From Adlercreutzia sp. ZJ141 (lineage in GTDB: Bacteria > Actinomycetota > Coriobacteriia > Coriobacteriales > Eggerthellaceae), in assembly GCF_011038965.1 (NCBI RefSeq), contig NZ_JAAKEB010000006.1:1-64000 (forward strand): a DNA stretch of 64,000 nt, in the 5' to 3' direction. The position numbers were made by a program, and so were the translations under genes. This document shows, one piece after another, positions 1 to 9,381 of this stretch. The stretch's first letter is position 1, and each line of letters opens with the position of its first letter. The notes below the pieces were generated by a model. The model saw nothing but the letters and a program-made list of their open reading frames with translations, had not been told where the DNA came from and searched no databases.

Positions 1-1
1 C

Positions 2-403
2 TATCTGGTACTTCAACTCTACTACATATGGCAAGACCATCCCTGGACTGATAGACAGGAATGCGAGAAGGCCCTCAACAACTGGATCATGAAGGCAAGT
101 GGGCTTGCAATACCTGAGATGCGACGCTTTGCCAAAACGGTCGCGAAGTACCAGCAGTACTTGGTAACTGCCACGATAAGCCACATCAACACCGCTCGAG
201 CAGAATCGACCAACGACAAGATCAAAGAACTCAAGCGCGAAAGCCGCGGGTTTGGCACCTTCGATGAAACCAGAAGACGACTTCTTTTGGCCTTTGGTGC
301 ACCAGATGCTGTTGAGGGTGCTACTGCCTATGAAAGAAGAAAGAAGGCGCGTGTAAGCGCTTATGCTTCCAAACCTTCCAAGAGAAGTAAGAAGAAGCAC
401 TAA
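2..403 (+). CDS. ISL3-type transposase, C-terminal part (cut by window edge)
   Basis: The frame is open from the window edge to the stop, so the gene begins outside. The first visible residues (YLVLQLYYIWQDHPW) run straight into a segment typical of the C-terminal end of ISL3-family DDE transposases: a hydrophobic-aromatic stretch, DRQECEKALNNW, then ARAESTNDKIKELKRESRGF, where the Glu is the likely third catalytic acidic residue. The tail is Lys/Arg-rich. It is convergent with the minus-strand polysaccharide locus, whose last gene ends 470 bases further on. Whether the element is complete cannot be judged from here. A divergent relative lies at 7427. Confidence 0.8.
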   Translation, partial: YLVLQLYYIWQDHPWTDRQECEKALNNWIMKASGLAIPEMRRFAKTVAKYQQYLVTATISHINTARAESTNDKIKELKRESRGFGTFDETRRRLLLAFGAPDAVEGATAYERRKKARVSAYASKPSKRSKKKH

Positions 404-873
404 AGGATAGACATGGCACACCTGTCTGTACCCAGAAGCCCGCCTGGACCTAGAGTCACATGATGTTGTATTTCTAGTTGTAAAGCTGCATCTCATAGCT
501 TGTGTTTAAAGCCCTAAAATTCAAGGGTATCTGTCAGTGCGCCCAAAAACCATCCTGTTTTTTCTGAAACTGGTGTTGCCGCCTTAAAACTCACGCATAT
601 CGCCTGTTCAAGTTAATGTTTTAAGCCTATCGGCAACACAGATTTCGGAAAGGCCACAACTTGAAGTTAGATTCTCTTTGTTTCACCTGTTCAGACATTA
701 GTTTTGGCTATTTTTCCCACACGAATTAAGACTTACCCTCCACCTGCGTCCGCCACTGATCCCTGCTGAATCTATTTGCCATGCGCTTGCTCCAATCTCA
801 ATCGATCGGAGTATCGCCTAAGGCGGATACTGGTTCCAGACGCTAATCAATTACCGCTAACTTTAATCCAGGA
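404..873. other. gene-free stretch between transposase and polysaccharide locus
   Basis: 470 bases without a convincing open frame. The only clear content is the 79-bp repeat at 657-735, shared with 8005-8083. The rest is lower in GC than the neighbouring genes and probably holds the end of the insertion element. No intrinsic terminator with a T run was found for the flippase gene that ends at 874. Confidence 0.5.
657..735 (+). repeat. 79-bp direct repeat, copy 1
   Basis: This segment aligns without gaps to 8005-8083, with 70 of 79 bases identical by hand count. It contains the shared words TTAGATTCTCTTTGTT (661-680 region) and CCCACACGAATTAAGACTTA at its end. Both copies lie downstream of an ISL3-type transposase piece and just past the 3' end of a minus-strand glycan gene. 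It may be the outer end of the insertion element or a conserved junction of exchangeable glycan cassettes. Confidence 0.8.
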
Positions 874-2193
874 TTAGCTTCCATTACCAACACCTCCTTC
901 TAGCTTTGATATCGATCTACGAAGCGCAATAAAAGCAGTGACTGCCGCAACTACAGAGACACTCGTGGGAACAAACGCCGCACCGACGATTCCATACTCA
1001 GGAATCAGCAGAACACACAGGATTACGTTCAGAACAAGGGAGAGTGCTGAGACGAAGAGGTTTGATGCTATAGCCCTCAGCGAGCACAAAAGATTGGTAC
1101 AAGTCGTGCGCATCGCGTTGAAGAAGAATGACACGGACAAAAGACGAAACGCTGTCAAAGCATCCATGTACCCATCACCCCAGAGAACCGAGATGATGAC
1201 TGGGGCTAATAGAACCAAAAGTACTGAATGCACGAGGTAAAAGACTACGCTGACCTTAAGCAGCAGGCTCACCTTGCCCTGAAACCAAACCTTGTCGTGT
1301 GCGTGCTTTACGAAGTATGGCAAGACGAACATAATGACGCTACCAGGCACAAACGCCATTCCCTCGGGTATGATCGTGGCAACCTTGTAGCTCGCAACAC
1401 TAGAAGCGCTCGCGAGAAAGAGCCCTACCAGAAACACGTCAAGGAGATAGGTCAGGTTGTTTAATACGGCAGACACCTGGGTTGACACTGAGTACTTCCA
1501 GAGAGAGACCCTTAAAGCAAGCGGCAGCTTGTCACCTCGGGTCACCGCAACGCCAGAACCCTTAAGCAGGACGAACGCCAAAACAAGACTGGCAGCATAC
1601 GCCACATACCTTCCACCTATCGTCCCGACGATGCCCGCAGTATGCGCCCCTACGCAGGCAAATACACAGTACACCCCAGCATTAAAGAGTTGGAGAGTAG
1701 AGAACCTCTGATTCTCGAGCTTGATCCTCAAAACGGTGGAGCAGTACTGAAACACGTAGTCAAGAAGAAGCAAAGGGCCAAACAGAGCAAGATAGCGGTT
1801 CGCTTCTTCTATGGGTAAGGGAACATACAACCCAACAGCGATGATAAGTGCCGTTATAACGACATCAACCGCAAGCCCTCGCGTCAGCGAGTACCAGCGT
1901 AGCGACTTACGTTCATCATCTCCCCGTTCCTCGAGGCAGAATTGAAACATGCCGGCGATAAGACCGAAGCCGGTAGCAAGAAGAGTCATGGAGTAGATGC
2001 TATTGGCATACCCGAATACACCATAATCATCCTTGGACAGAAACCAGACAATGGCGACGTTCGTGAAAAAGCCGAGGAACTTGTTGATGACGTTCGCGCC
2101 GAAGATATGAAAGAACCCTCGTTCAAAGAGGGTTCTGACTTTCTCTTTTATAGCATTAGGCATTTGCAAGACAGAAGCGAAGCTCATCGACAA
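874..2193 (-). CDS. wzx: polysaccharide flippase (Wzx-like, MOP superfamily)
   Basis: A 439-residue integral membrane protein with about 12-14 hydrophobic segments and the N-terminal pattern of PST/MATE-type exporters (FGANVINKFLGFFTNVAIVW around residues 33-52). It would move undecaprenyl-linked repeat units across the membrane. It is the last gene of the locus and overlaps the aminotransferase end by 38 bases if the TTG at 2193 is used. ATG at 2187 or 2163 would shorten the overlap, and no strong ribosome binding site decides between them. The specificity of flippases cannot be read from sequence. Confidence 0.85.
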   Translation of the reverse strand: MSMSFASVLQMPNAIKEKVRTLFERGFFHIFGANVINKFLGFFTNVAIVWFLSKDDYGVFGYANSIYSMTLLATGFGLIAGMFQFCLEERGDDERKSLRWYSLTRGLAVDVVITALIIAVGLYVPLPIEEANRYLALFGPLLLLDYVFQYCSTVLRIKLENQRFSTLQLFNAGVYCVFACVGAHTAGIVGTIGGRYVAYAASLVLAFVLLKGSGVAVTRGDKLPLALRVSLWKYSVSTQVSAVLNNLTYLLDVFLVGLFLASASSVASYKVATIIPEGMAFVPGSVIMFVLPYFVKHAHDKVWFQGKVSLLLKVSVVFYLVHSVLLVLLAPVIISVLWGDGYMDALTAFRLLSVSFFFNAMRTTCTNLLCSLRAIASNLFVSALSLVLNVILCVLLIPEYGIVGAAFVPTSVSVVAAVTAFIALRRSISKLEGGVGNGS

Positions 2194-3295
2194 CCCGCAG
2201 CTGATCTTTTTCGGACAGGTGCGGCCCCATGGGCAGACTTAACACTGTGTGGCAAAGCTGGTCGGTCACCGGGCAGCTTTCTAGTGGAACAACACACCGA
2301 TCTTTGAAAGCAAGCTGCTCATGCATGGGTTTAGGGTAGTACACCATTGTCGGTACGCCCTGTACTTTGAGCATTGCTTGGAGTGCATCACGGTCGACAC
2401 CTTCAGGAACCCTCACTGTGTATTGAGCCCAAGAGCTGGTATAACTGTCAGGTACTTGGGGCAGTTCGAGAGACGTGCCCTCGAGCGCGGTATCGTACCA
2501 AGCCGCGCGCGCATTCACATCGGTGACTTCATACTCGCGAAACGCCTTAAACTTAACACGCAAGATAGCTGCCTGTAGGGAGTCTAGGCGACTGTTCATA
2601 CCGACACGCACGTTGTCGTATTTCATCGTGCCTTTGCCGTGCACAGCGTAGCTACGGATAAGTTCGGCCCATTCGTCGTTATCGGTAAACACCGCCCCAC
2701 CGTCACCGTAGCAACCGAGCGGCTTTGCCGGAAAGAAGCTGGTGGTCGATGTATCGCCGAAAGAGCACGCCATCTTGCCTTCAATGGAGCCACCAAAGCC
2801 CTGTGCGCCATCTTCAAGAAGAAGTAAGTTGTGTTCGTCGCACACCTTCCGAATGGATGGGTAGCCGGCAGGAAGACCGAAGAGGTCAACTGCCACAACA
2901 GCTTTTGGAGTAAGTTGCCGTTCTCGCTCAACATACGAAACAGCTTGTTCCAGCTTGGCAGGGTCAATATTGAACGTATGCTCATCAACATCCACAAACA
3001 CCGGTGTTGCGCCTACAGCAGACACCACTTCCCCGCTCGAGAAGAACGTGAAGTCGGGGACAAACACAGCATCACCTGACCCTACACCCCATGCCATAAG
3101 GGCAAGTTGTAAGGCATCAGTACCGTTTCCGCACGTTATGCAGTGTTTCACACCAACGTAGTTGGCTAGCTCCGTCTCAAGTGCGAACACCTCAGAGCCA
3201 CCTATGAATCGACCATCAGCCAGTACACTGGCGATAGCATGATCAATCTCCGGCTTAAGCCTTTCGTACTGCGCGCCAAGATCTCTGAACTGCAT
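2156..3295 (-). CDS. wbpE: DegT/DnrJ-family UDP-sugar aminotransferase (WbpE-like)
   Basis: 379 residues, the normal size for the DegT/DnrJ/EryC1/StrS family of PLP enzymes. CGNGTDALQLAL is the N-terminal cofactor-binding motif, and the PLP lysine is in SFFPAKPLGCYGDGGA, a form typical of enzymes that transaminate 3-keto UDP-sugars. With the neighbouring wbpB, wbpD, wbpI and wbpA homologues, the expected reaction is amination at C3 of UDP-2-acetamido-3-keto-glucuronate. The ATG has a strong AGGGAGGTGAGG site upstream. The preceding acetyltransferase ends 3 bases before it. Confidence 0.85.
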   Translation of the reverse strand: MQFRDLGAQYERLKPEIDHAIASVLADGRFIGGSEVFALETELANYVGVKHCITCGNGTDALQLALMAWGVGSGDAVFVPDFTFFSSGEVVSAVGATPVFVDVDEHTFNIDPAKLEQAVSYVERERQLTPKAVVAVDLFGLPAGYPSIRKVCDEHNLLLLEDGAQGFGGSIEGKMACSFGDTSTTSFFPAKPLGCYGDGGAVFTDNDEWAELIRSYAVHGKGTMKYDNVRVGMNSRLDSLQAAILRVKFKAFREYEVTDVNARAAWYDTALEGTSLELPQVPDSYTSSWAQYTVRVPEGVDRDALQAMLKVQGVPTMVYYPKPMHEQLAFKDRCVVPLESCPVTDQLCHTVLSLPMGPHLSEKDQLRVVDELRFCLANA

Positions 3296-3298
3296 GGG

Positions 3299-3865
3299 CT
3301 ACCTCACCTCCCTGATGCCTTCACCGTCGTGTCTATAGGATCGGTTGCATGTCGGGCAGGACAGACCATCGCCAAGTACTTCCCCACACTCGCACACCCA
3401 TCCTTTTTGACGCGCAGGAACACCTAGCATAAGTGCATGCGCAGGCACGTCCATAGTCACGACAGCTCCAGAGCCGATCAGCGCCCAAGCCCCGATTTCA
3501 TGGCCACACACTATGGTCGCGTTCGCTCCAATGCTCGCGCCTTCGCGAACGACCGTCTTCTTGTAATGTTTGCTACCTTTGGGATACTTCGCGCGAGGTG
3601 TTAAATCGTTCGTGAACACACACGATGGCCCGCAAAATACATAGGACTCAAGCTCAACGCCTTCATAGATACTCACATTGTTCTGTATCTTGCAGCCATC
3701 CCCTATCCTCACATTATTGGAAACGTTGACGTTTTGGCCGAGACTACAGTTCTTTCCAATTGCTGCGCCTGACTGGATATGACAGAAATGCCATATCTTT
3801 GTACCCTCGCCAATGGTTGTGCCATTGTCAATGCACGACGTTTCATGCACAAATACATTCCGCAT
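3299..3865 (-). CDS. wbpD: hexapeptide-repeat UDP-sugar N-acetyltransferase (WbpD-like)
   Basis: 188 residues of left-handed beta-helix repeats ([39 protein letters not shown]). It carries the signature [14 protein letters not shown] seen in WbpD/WlbB-type acetyltransferases acting on the 3-amino sugar. The C-terminus has a small Cys cluster, CECG then CPTC, possibly a zinc knuckle. It lies 2 bases from the oxidoreductase and is expected to act after the aminotransferase. The family call is firm. The exact substrate is inferred from the operon. Confidence 0.85.
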   Translation of the reverse strand: MRNVFVHETSCIDNGTTIGEGTKIWHFCHIQSGAAIGKNCSLGQNVNVSNNVRIGDGCKIQNNVSIYEGVELESYVFCGPSCVFTNDLTPRAKYPKGSKHYKKTVVREGASIGANATIVCGHEIGAWALIGSGAVVTMDVPAHALMLGVPARQKGWVCECGEVLGDGLSCPTCNRSYRHDGEGIREVR

Positions 3866-3867
3866 GT

Positions 3868-4944
3868 TTAGAACTCCCCTGCCATGTCTGTGCTCGCAAA
3901 GTTGGAGAGGGGAAGACGCACAGGCTTACCTGTCTTTTGACTCTTGTAGATAGCAAGCACCATCTCAAGGGCGTTTCTCCCTGCTACTGCATCCACGTAG
4001 GGCACACGGTCATTCTCGATAGCATCGATTACATCAGCGTACAAAAGCGTGTGTCCATTGCCGTAGACGTTTGAGGTTTGTTCGACTAGCCCTTTGTTTA
4101 CTTGATCGTCTTCAGTCTCGTCAGCGAAGTCCCACACATCGATGTTGTTGGTAGAGGTGCCACCGATCTTTACTGTTCCGTTTTCACCAAAGAGATAGAG
4201 CGTCTCTTCAAGGTTTTTGGGATATACGTTGCTCGTACCCTCAATGCTACCTACTGCACCGTTAGCAAACTTCACTACGGCTACACCTACGTCTTCGGCC
4301 TCCAGGTAGTCATGAAAGCGCTGGCGGGTAGTGCCATATACTTCAACCACCTCGTCACCCATCATCCAGCGCAGAAGATCAATACCGTGGATACACTGGT
4401 TCATGAGCGTGCCGCCATCTTGTTCCCAGGTACCCCGCCAAGGAGCCTGATCGTAATAGCTCTTGCCACGATTCCAGCGCACGTGGATGGTGCCGTGGGA
4501 TAGACGACCAAAGCGACCTGCCTCAAGCGCTTGGCGCAACTGCTGGATGGCCACGTTAAAGCGGTTCTGATGACAGGCCGATACTTTCACACCTTTCTCA
4601 TCCGCACGCCGAATGATCTCATCAGCATCAGCCATTGACATTGCCATGGGCTTTTCGATGATGAGGTGTTTGCCTGCGTCGATGCAGTCGAGGGCAATAC
4701 GCGCGTGCTTGCCGCTTTCGGTAGCGATAGCCACAAGTTCGATTTCGGGATGGTCAGCCAGCATCTGTTTGTAGTCGGCATAGCGCTCAGCTTCTGGGAA
4801 GTGTCCGCAACCAGCTTTTTCTAACATGATGTCGAACTTGGAGCTATCAATGTCACACATTGCCACAAGATCAAGCTTGTTGTTAACTACTGCCTTGATG
4901 TGGTTTACTGCAATGCGGCCACATCCTATGATTGCGTACTTCAT
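3868..4944 (-). CDS. wbpB: Gfo/Idh/MocA oxidoreductase (WbpB-like)
   Basis: 358 residues with an N-terminal NAD-binding fold ([17 protein letters not shown]) and the family motif [12 protein letters not shown]. The C-terminal domain contains [14 protein letters not shown]. In this operon it should oxidise C3 of UDP-GlcNAcA to the 3-keto sugar for the aminotransferase. Its start overlaps the end of the epimerase gene by 4 bases, which indicates translational coupling. Gfo/Idh enzymes are diverse, so the assignment rests on the complete set of neighbours. Confidence 0.8.
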   Translation of the reverse strand: MKYAIIGCGRIAVNHIKAVVNNKLDLVAMCDIDSSKFDIMLEKAGCGHFPEAERYADYKQMLADHPEIELVAIATESGKHARIALDCIDAGKHLIIEKPMAMSMADADEIIRRADEKGVKVSACHQNRFNVAIQQLRQALEAGRFGRLSHGTIHVRWNRGKSYYDQAPWRGTWEQDGGTLMNQCIHGIDLLRWMMGDEVVEVYGTTRQRFHDYLEAEDVGVAVVKFANGAVGSIEGTSNVYPKNLEETLYLFGENGTVKIGGTSTNNIDVWDFADETEDDQVNKGLVEQTSNVYGNGHTLLYADVIDAIENDRVPYVDAVAGRNALEMVLAIYKSQKTGKPVRLPLSNFASTDMAGEF

Positions 4945-6041
4945 CTAGAGCATCCTTTCGCAAGGCTAACAACGCTGTCGGCAATTCGTTTTGCCGCATT
5001 CCCGTCTCCGAAGGGCTGGTAGTCTCTATCTATTGTTTGCGGCTGTTCCATTGCAGTGCGTATCGACTCCCTGGTGGGACGTGCGAGAAGGTTGCGCCCG
5101 TCTACCATTGTTTCCGGCCACACCTTAAAATCGAGTATCGTCGTGCACTTAACACCAGCAAAAAACGCCTCGCGCTGCAACCCACCTGAGTCGGTGATCA
5201 CCTGCTTTGCATGGTTGACCAGATACACGCTCTCGAGATACCCCACCGGCTCCACGAAGAGAATGTTTGAAAGACTGTCTTTTGCAGCCAAGCGCTTCAC
5301 CATTGAACGGTTACGAGGATGAACGGGATACACAGCAGGTGCATCTAAGCTCGACAAAGCATCAAGAAGGCCCGACATCGTCTCATCCACGCCTGTGTTT
5401 TCCTCGCGATGGCAGGTGACGTAGTAGAACTCTTCGGGCAGCTCCAAGTTTGAACCCTCACCGAGAATACCTGTGAGCCTCGGCTTTTTTACTACCGCCG
5501 AGTAACGCAGGAAGGCGTCATACATAGGATCGCCGACGAATTCTGCCCTATCGGCGAGGTTTTCTAGCTTAAGGTTGTCGAAGTTTTCCTGCGTGCAGCA
5601 CAAGAGCTTCGTAGCAACGTGGTCGGTACAAATCCGGTTAATCTCTTCGGGATTCGTCGCCGAATGCGTCCTTGCTCCCGCCTCAACATGCACAATAGGA
5701 ATATGCAGCTTTGCCGCTGCAAGCGCTGCCGCAAGCGTCGAGTTGGTATCACCATACAGCAGCACCACAACAGGATTGCTCTCTATCATTTGCGTCTCGA
5801 GTGCCTCGAGCATGCGTGCCGTCATCTGACCGTGCGTACCACCCGACACGCCCAAGTTCACCTTCGGCTCAGGGATATCCAACTCATCAAAGAAGGTCTG
5901 TGACATGTTCGCATCGTAGTGCTGCCCTGTGTGGACAATCTCTTCCTTTACACCTTCATATTCTGAGAGAGCATGGGATACTACTGCAGCCTTTATGAAC
6001 TGCGGACGCGCGCCCACCACAGTCATGATCTTGGCAACCAC
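4941..6041 (-). CDS. wbpI: UDP-N-acetyl sugar 2-epimerase (WecB/WbpI family)
   Basis: 366 residues. It has the family start MTVVGARPQFIKAA, then VHTGQHYD, LLYGDTNSTLAAA, VHVEAGART and TDSGGLQREA, which form the UDP-sugar site of non-hydrolysing 2-epimerases. In the WbpABEDI pathway this enzyme converts the gluco to the manno form of the 2,3-diacetamido uronic acid. It directly abuts the dehydrogenase. A simple UDP-GlcNAc/UDP-ManNAc epimerase (WecB) is the alternative reading; the presence of all other Wbp steps favours WbpI. Confidence 0.8.
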   Translation of the reverse strand: MVAKIMTVVGARPQFIKAAVVSHALSEYEGVKEEIVHTGQHYDANMSQTFFDELDIPEPKVNLGVSGGTHGQMTARMLEALETQMIESNPVVVLLYGDTNSTLAAALAAAKLHIPIVHVEAGARTHSATNPEEINRICTDHVATKLLCCTQENFDNLKLENLADRAEFVGDPMYDAFLRYSAVVKKPRLTGILGEGSNLELPEEFYYVTCHREENTGVDETMSGLLDALSSLDAPAVYPVHPRNRSMVKRLAAKDSLSNILFVEPVGYLESVYLVNHAKQVITDSGGLQREAFFAGVKCTTILDFKVWPETMVDGRNLLARPTRESIRTAMEQPQTIDRDYQPFGDGNAAKRIADSVVSLAKGCSR

Positions 6042-7355
6042 TTATAACACCTCGATGTTGCAACGAGGCTCAACTGTCTTCATGGCGTTCTTTGTATCGA
6101 GCACTGCTTTGGCATGCTGCTGGACAAGCACGTAGTCAACGTTGGAGTGAGCGCAGGTGACCAAAACAATATCGGCCGAGGCAATTGCCTCGGCCGATAG
6201 CTCAGACAAGCTTGTGCGTGTTTTGCCTTTGTAACAGTATTGTGGCACCCAGGGGTCGAAATAGGTCACGTTCGCTCCCCGCGCTTCCAAGCACTCAATC
6301 ACGCGCAAAGCAGGGCTTTCCCGGTAGTCATCGATGTCTTGTTTGTAGGCCACACCTAAGACTAAAACGTTAGCACCTTTAAGTGACTTCTCATGTTCGT
6401 TGAGAACGCGAGCTGTACGATCTACGCAGTATTCGGGCATCCGGTCGTTTACCATCATAGACGCTTCTATCATGGACGTATGAAAGCCATACTCACGTGC
6501 CTTCCAAGAAAGGTAGTAGGGATCAAGTGGTATACAGTGGCCACCTAACCCAGGGCCGGGATAGAATGCCGTGAAGCCATAGGGCTTGGTCTTGGCGGCA
6601 TCAATTACCTCCCATATGTCGATTCCCATGCGATCACAGAGCATCGCCATTTCATTCACAAGCCCTATGTTGACGTTACGATAAGTGTTCTCAAGTATCT
6701 TTTCCATCTCGGCCACAGCAGGGCTAGACACACGGGTTACACCACCCTCAAGCACAGCTTCATACACTGCTGCAATACATTCAAGGGCTTCTTCGCCGAT
6801 AGCACCCACAACCTTCGGTGTGTTCTTCGTCTTGTAGATGAGGTTGCCCGGATCTACTCGCTCGGGACTAAAGCCCAGATAGAAACCTTCACCACACACA
6901 AGTCCTGAGCCTTCTTCAAGGATGGGTTTGATGAGTTCTTCAGTGGTACCAGGATACGTGGTTGACTCAAGGACTACCATCACGCCTTCTTTGAGATAGG
7001 GTGCGATCTCTTTGGCAGATGCTTCCATATATGATGTATCGGGCTGCTGGTGTACATCGAGCGGAGTGGGAACACAAATTGCCACGAAGTCACACTCTGA
7101 TATGCGAGAGAAATCGGTGGTCGCCTCAAGCATGTTGTCACCCACCAGCTGGGCAAGATCCTCTTGCACAACATCGCCGATGTAGTTCTCACCACGGTTT
7201 ACCATGGCGACCTTCTCAGCTTGCACATCAAAGCCGATGGTCTTAAAGCCTGCCTTGGCCTTCTCTATGGCTAATGGTAAGCCGACATAACCAAGACCTA
7301 CTGTACCGCAGATCAATGATCGGAAATTGATCTTTCGTAAAACACTTTTCCTCAC
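6042..7355 (-). CDS. wbpA: UDP-N-acetylhexosamine 6-dehydrogenase (WbpA-like)
   Basis: 437 residues with three-domain UDP-glucose/UDP-HexNAc dehydrogenase architecture. GTVGLGYVGLPLA binds NAD near residue 17, and FSPERVDPGN is the family signature. GLGGHCIPLDPYYL carries the catalytic Cys, and YKQDIDDYRESPAL lies in the UDP-binding domain. It makes the uronic acid, the first step of the sugar pathway. The start is GTG with GGAGG eight bases upstream. The region upstream holds an antisense transposase remnant, so the five-gene unit may depend on read-through or on a promoter inside the remnant. Confidence 0.85.
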   Translation of the reverse strand: MRKSVLRKINFRSLICGTVGLGYVGLPLAIEKAKAGFKTIGFDVQAEKVAMVNRGENYIGDVVQEDLAQLVGDNMLEATTDFSRISECDFVAICVPTPLDVHQQPDTSYMEASAKEIAPYLKEGVMVVLESTTYPGTTEELIKPILEEGSGLVCGEGFYLGFSPERVDPGNLIYKTKNTPKVVGAIGEEALECIAAVYEAVLEGGVTRVSSPAVAEMEKILENTYRNVNIGLVNEMAMLCDRMGIDIWEVIDAAKTKPYGFTAFYPGPGLGGHCIPLDPYYLSWKAREYGFHTSMIEASMMVNDRMPEYCVDRTARVLNEHEKSLKGANVLVLGVAYKQDIDDYRESPALRVIECLEARGANVTYFDPWVPQYCYKGKTRTSLSELSAEAIASADIVLVTCAHSNVDYVLVQQHAKAVLDTKNAMKTVEPRCNIEVL

Positions 7356-7426
7356 TTTTACGGCCTCCTATCAGCATTCGTGAACTCTCTCTAAAATTTG
7401 GAGGATTTATCTGTTTCGGGGCATTT

Positions 7427-7864
7427 ATGCCGAAAGAACGTGAATGCGTAAGATGTTCCCTTGAGTCTATCGGGGCAGATGATCTGAAACGAGCCTATCT
7501 TGCCCTCCAGCTTTTCTTCGAATGGTCTGATACAACCTTTGAAAGCCGAGGCGAGATGGAAACCGTTTTGAAGCGATGGATATCTATCGCACGACGCACT
7601 AATGTACCTGAAGTACGCTCTGTATCTAACACCATAAGCAAACGGAAAACCTACATCGTAAATGCCTGGGAATACGGATGTACAAACGCAATTGCAGAAA
7701 GTTTGAACCGACAGATCAAAGACATCATTCGCACGTGCCGTGGCTTTATGAGCTTTGAGGCTTTGAGACGGCGTTGTTTGTTGGTGCTTGGACATAAGCG
7801 AGAACCCAACAAGCCCATCCCGCTGTTTACAAGAAGCGACAAGAGAAAGGAGGGTGCTAACTAG
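7427..7864 (+). pseudogene. ISL3-type transposase remnant inside the glycan locus
   Basis: The coding part matches the C-terminal third of ISL3 transposases: LKRAYLALQLFF, a Trp-containing helix, then CTNAIAESLNRQIKDIIRTC with the catalytic Glu. The N-terminal two thirds, including the first two catalytic acids, are missing, because the wbpA start lies only 71 bases to the left. It is clearly homologous to, but diverged from, the copy at 2-403. The fragment lies antisense between the glycosyltransferase at 8115 and wbpA, and marks a join between two glycan blocks. Confidence 0.8.
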
Positions 7865-8004
7865 CGAATAGGTCACATGCGATGGGCTCAAGGTCTCCCC
7901 CACACAGGTTGTAACATATTCGATTTTCTGGCTTTTGGTCATCTTTTTTAAAGCTACTCTATGGAGGGCTTGGGTTAGTGTGCCCTCTTTTTGCCCTCGA
8001 ATGT

Positions 8005-8083
8005 CAACTCGAGGTTAGATTCTCTTTGTTATACCTGATCAGTCATTAGATTTGACTGTTTTTCCCACACGAATTAAGACTTA
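8005..8083 (+). repeat. 79-bp direct repeat, copy 2
   Basis: Partner of 657-735 in the same orientation, with 9 substitutions and no indels by hand alignment. It lies 140 bases beyond the transposase remnant and 31 bases before the 3' end of the glycosyltransferase gene. The two copies enclose the wbp enzymes, the flippase and the remnant, about 7.3 kb. Confidence 0.8.
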
Positions 8084-8114
8084 TCCGACGAGCTCGCGAA
8101 TAATCTGTTTCCCG

Positions 8115-9326
8115 CTATTCTCTTGCAGTATTATTAAGGATTTGTTTCATTATTTCGTAATAGCGTTTTACTACAATCGGATAATCCATTTGTTCGGAAG
8201 CGTATTGTCTAACCGCATTCCCAAGTTTGAGTATCATGTCACGATTATTCGCTAACTCAAGAAGCGCATTAGCGACTGCCGATGGGTTACATGGTGGTAT
8301 AACCTTAGCTGTATCGTCATTGCGTAGAGGAACATAGAAGCCTGGGTTCTTAGTGCCAAAGATGATGGCCTTCCCTGCAGCCATTGTCTCGGCAATCGCC
8401 GTCGAAAAGCCACCAAAGTCAGGGTTGTTCTCAGGATAAGCTATGATGTCGCATGCTGCGATATATTTCGCAACGTCATCATGGGGAACCATGCCTGTAA
8501 CATGTGTATTCGAAAGCTTATAATCATTCTCACTTTCCGTTGAAGCAAGAGCACCACCGATAAACACAAACAGAAAATCACTAAATCTATCATCACTAGC
8601 TGCCATTTTTGCAACTTCCAGCAATATACTGCTGCTCTTGTATTTTGCCAGACGACCAACATAACCGACAACAATCGTATTTTCTCGTACCCCAAATCTC
8701 CTTCTTAATTGCGACACATCGCCATGGTATTGGCATGCCGATACATCAATCGGTTTCGGAATCACGTATATCTTTTCTTTCGGATAACCGTATTTATTAA
8801 TGAATCTGTTTCGTCCAGCTTCGTTATATGTGATTATTGCCGAGACGTGATGCACTACTGGCTTTTCCCAAATTGCCATCAGCCTATGTTTATTGGATAT
8901 AGGGATATCATCACCTGGATCATAATAAATTACAGGCACACCTGCCTTTTTTGAGTAGCTATATGTCTGATAGCTCCTCGGTGTTAACCATGAATAAGGA
9001 TTTTCGAATATAATATCTGGAGCTGCCTTGAAAAGCGCATTTCTATAACCTGGCATATATGAAACAATTCCACCGGTTTCCTTTTTTTTGAATCGGATTG
9101 CTTTTGAAGATAGCAGTTGCAAGTCATAGCCTATTGGCAACTCAGGAAGTCCAATTTCACGCACATATTTAGCATTAAATCTGTCACGATCGATTGGACT
9201 TGCCATATCTGGCGCAAAGGAAACGTAGCGAATACCTTCATCAAGTTTTAAGAACTCAATTCCTGCCCTAATATCTTTGTCCCCACGATAAAGCTCAATA
9301 AATTCATGAGAGTCAGCGATTAGCAC
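8115..9326 (-). CDS. GT4-type glycosyltransferase
   Basis: 403 residues. The C-terminal half has the GT-B/GT4 pattern: VGYVGRLAKYKSS, then an acidic-aromatic stretch and FSTAIAETMAAGKAIIFG, with the E-x7-E-type nucleotide-sugar site. The start is GTG with GAGG seven bases upstream. Codon use and base composition are visibly more AT-rich than the wbp block and the upstream glycosyltransferases, as often seen for laterally acquired glycan genes. The sugar donor and acceptor cannot be predicted. Confidence 0.8.
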   Translation of the reverse strand: MLIADSHEFIELYRGDKDIRAGIEFLKLDEGIRYVSFAPDMASPIDRDRFNAKYVREIGLPELPIGYDLQLLSSKAIRFKKKETGGIVSYMPGYRNALFKAAPDIIFENPYSWLTPRSYQTYSYSKKAGVPVIYYDPGDDIPISNKHRLMAIWEKPVVHHVSAIITYNEAGRNRFINKYGYPKEKIYVIPKPIDVSACQYHGDVSQLRRRFGVRENTIVVGYVGRLAKYKSSSILLEVAKMAASDDRFSDFLFVFIGGALASTESENDYKLSNTHVTGMVPHDDVAKYIAACDIIAYPENNPDFGGFSTAIAETMAAGKAIIFGTKNPGFYVPLRNDDTAKVIPPCNPSAVANALLELANNRDMILKLGNAVRQYASEQMDYPIVVKRYYEIMKQILNNTARE

Positions 9327-9381
9327 CTATCATCCTCTTTTCTGGATCATAAGATTAATATGGTTTAAATGCTCGAAGAAC

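Noticed and set aside
7391-7942. 183-residue minus-strand frame
   Set aside because: It is antisense to the transposase remnant, which shows clear family motifs on the plus strand.
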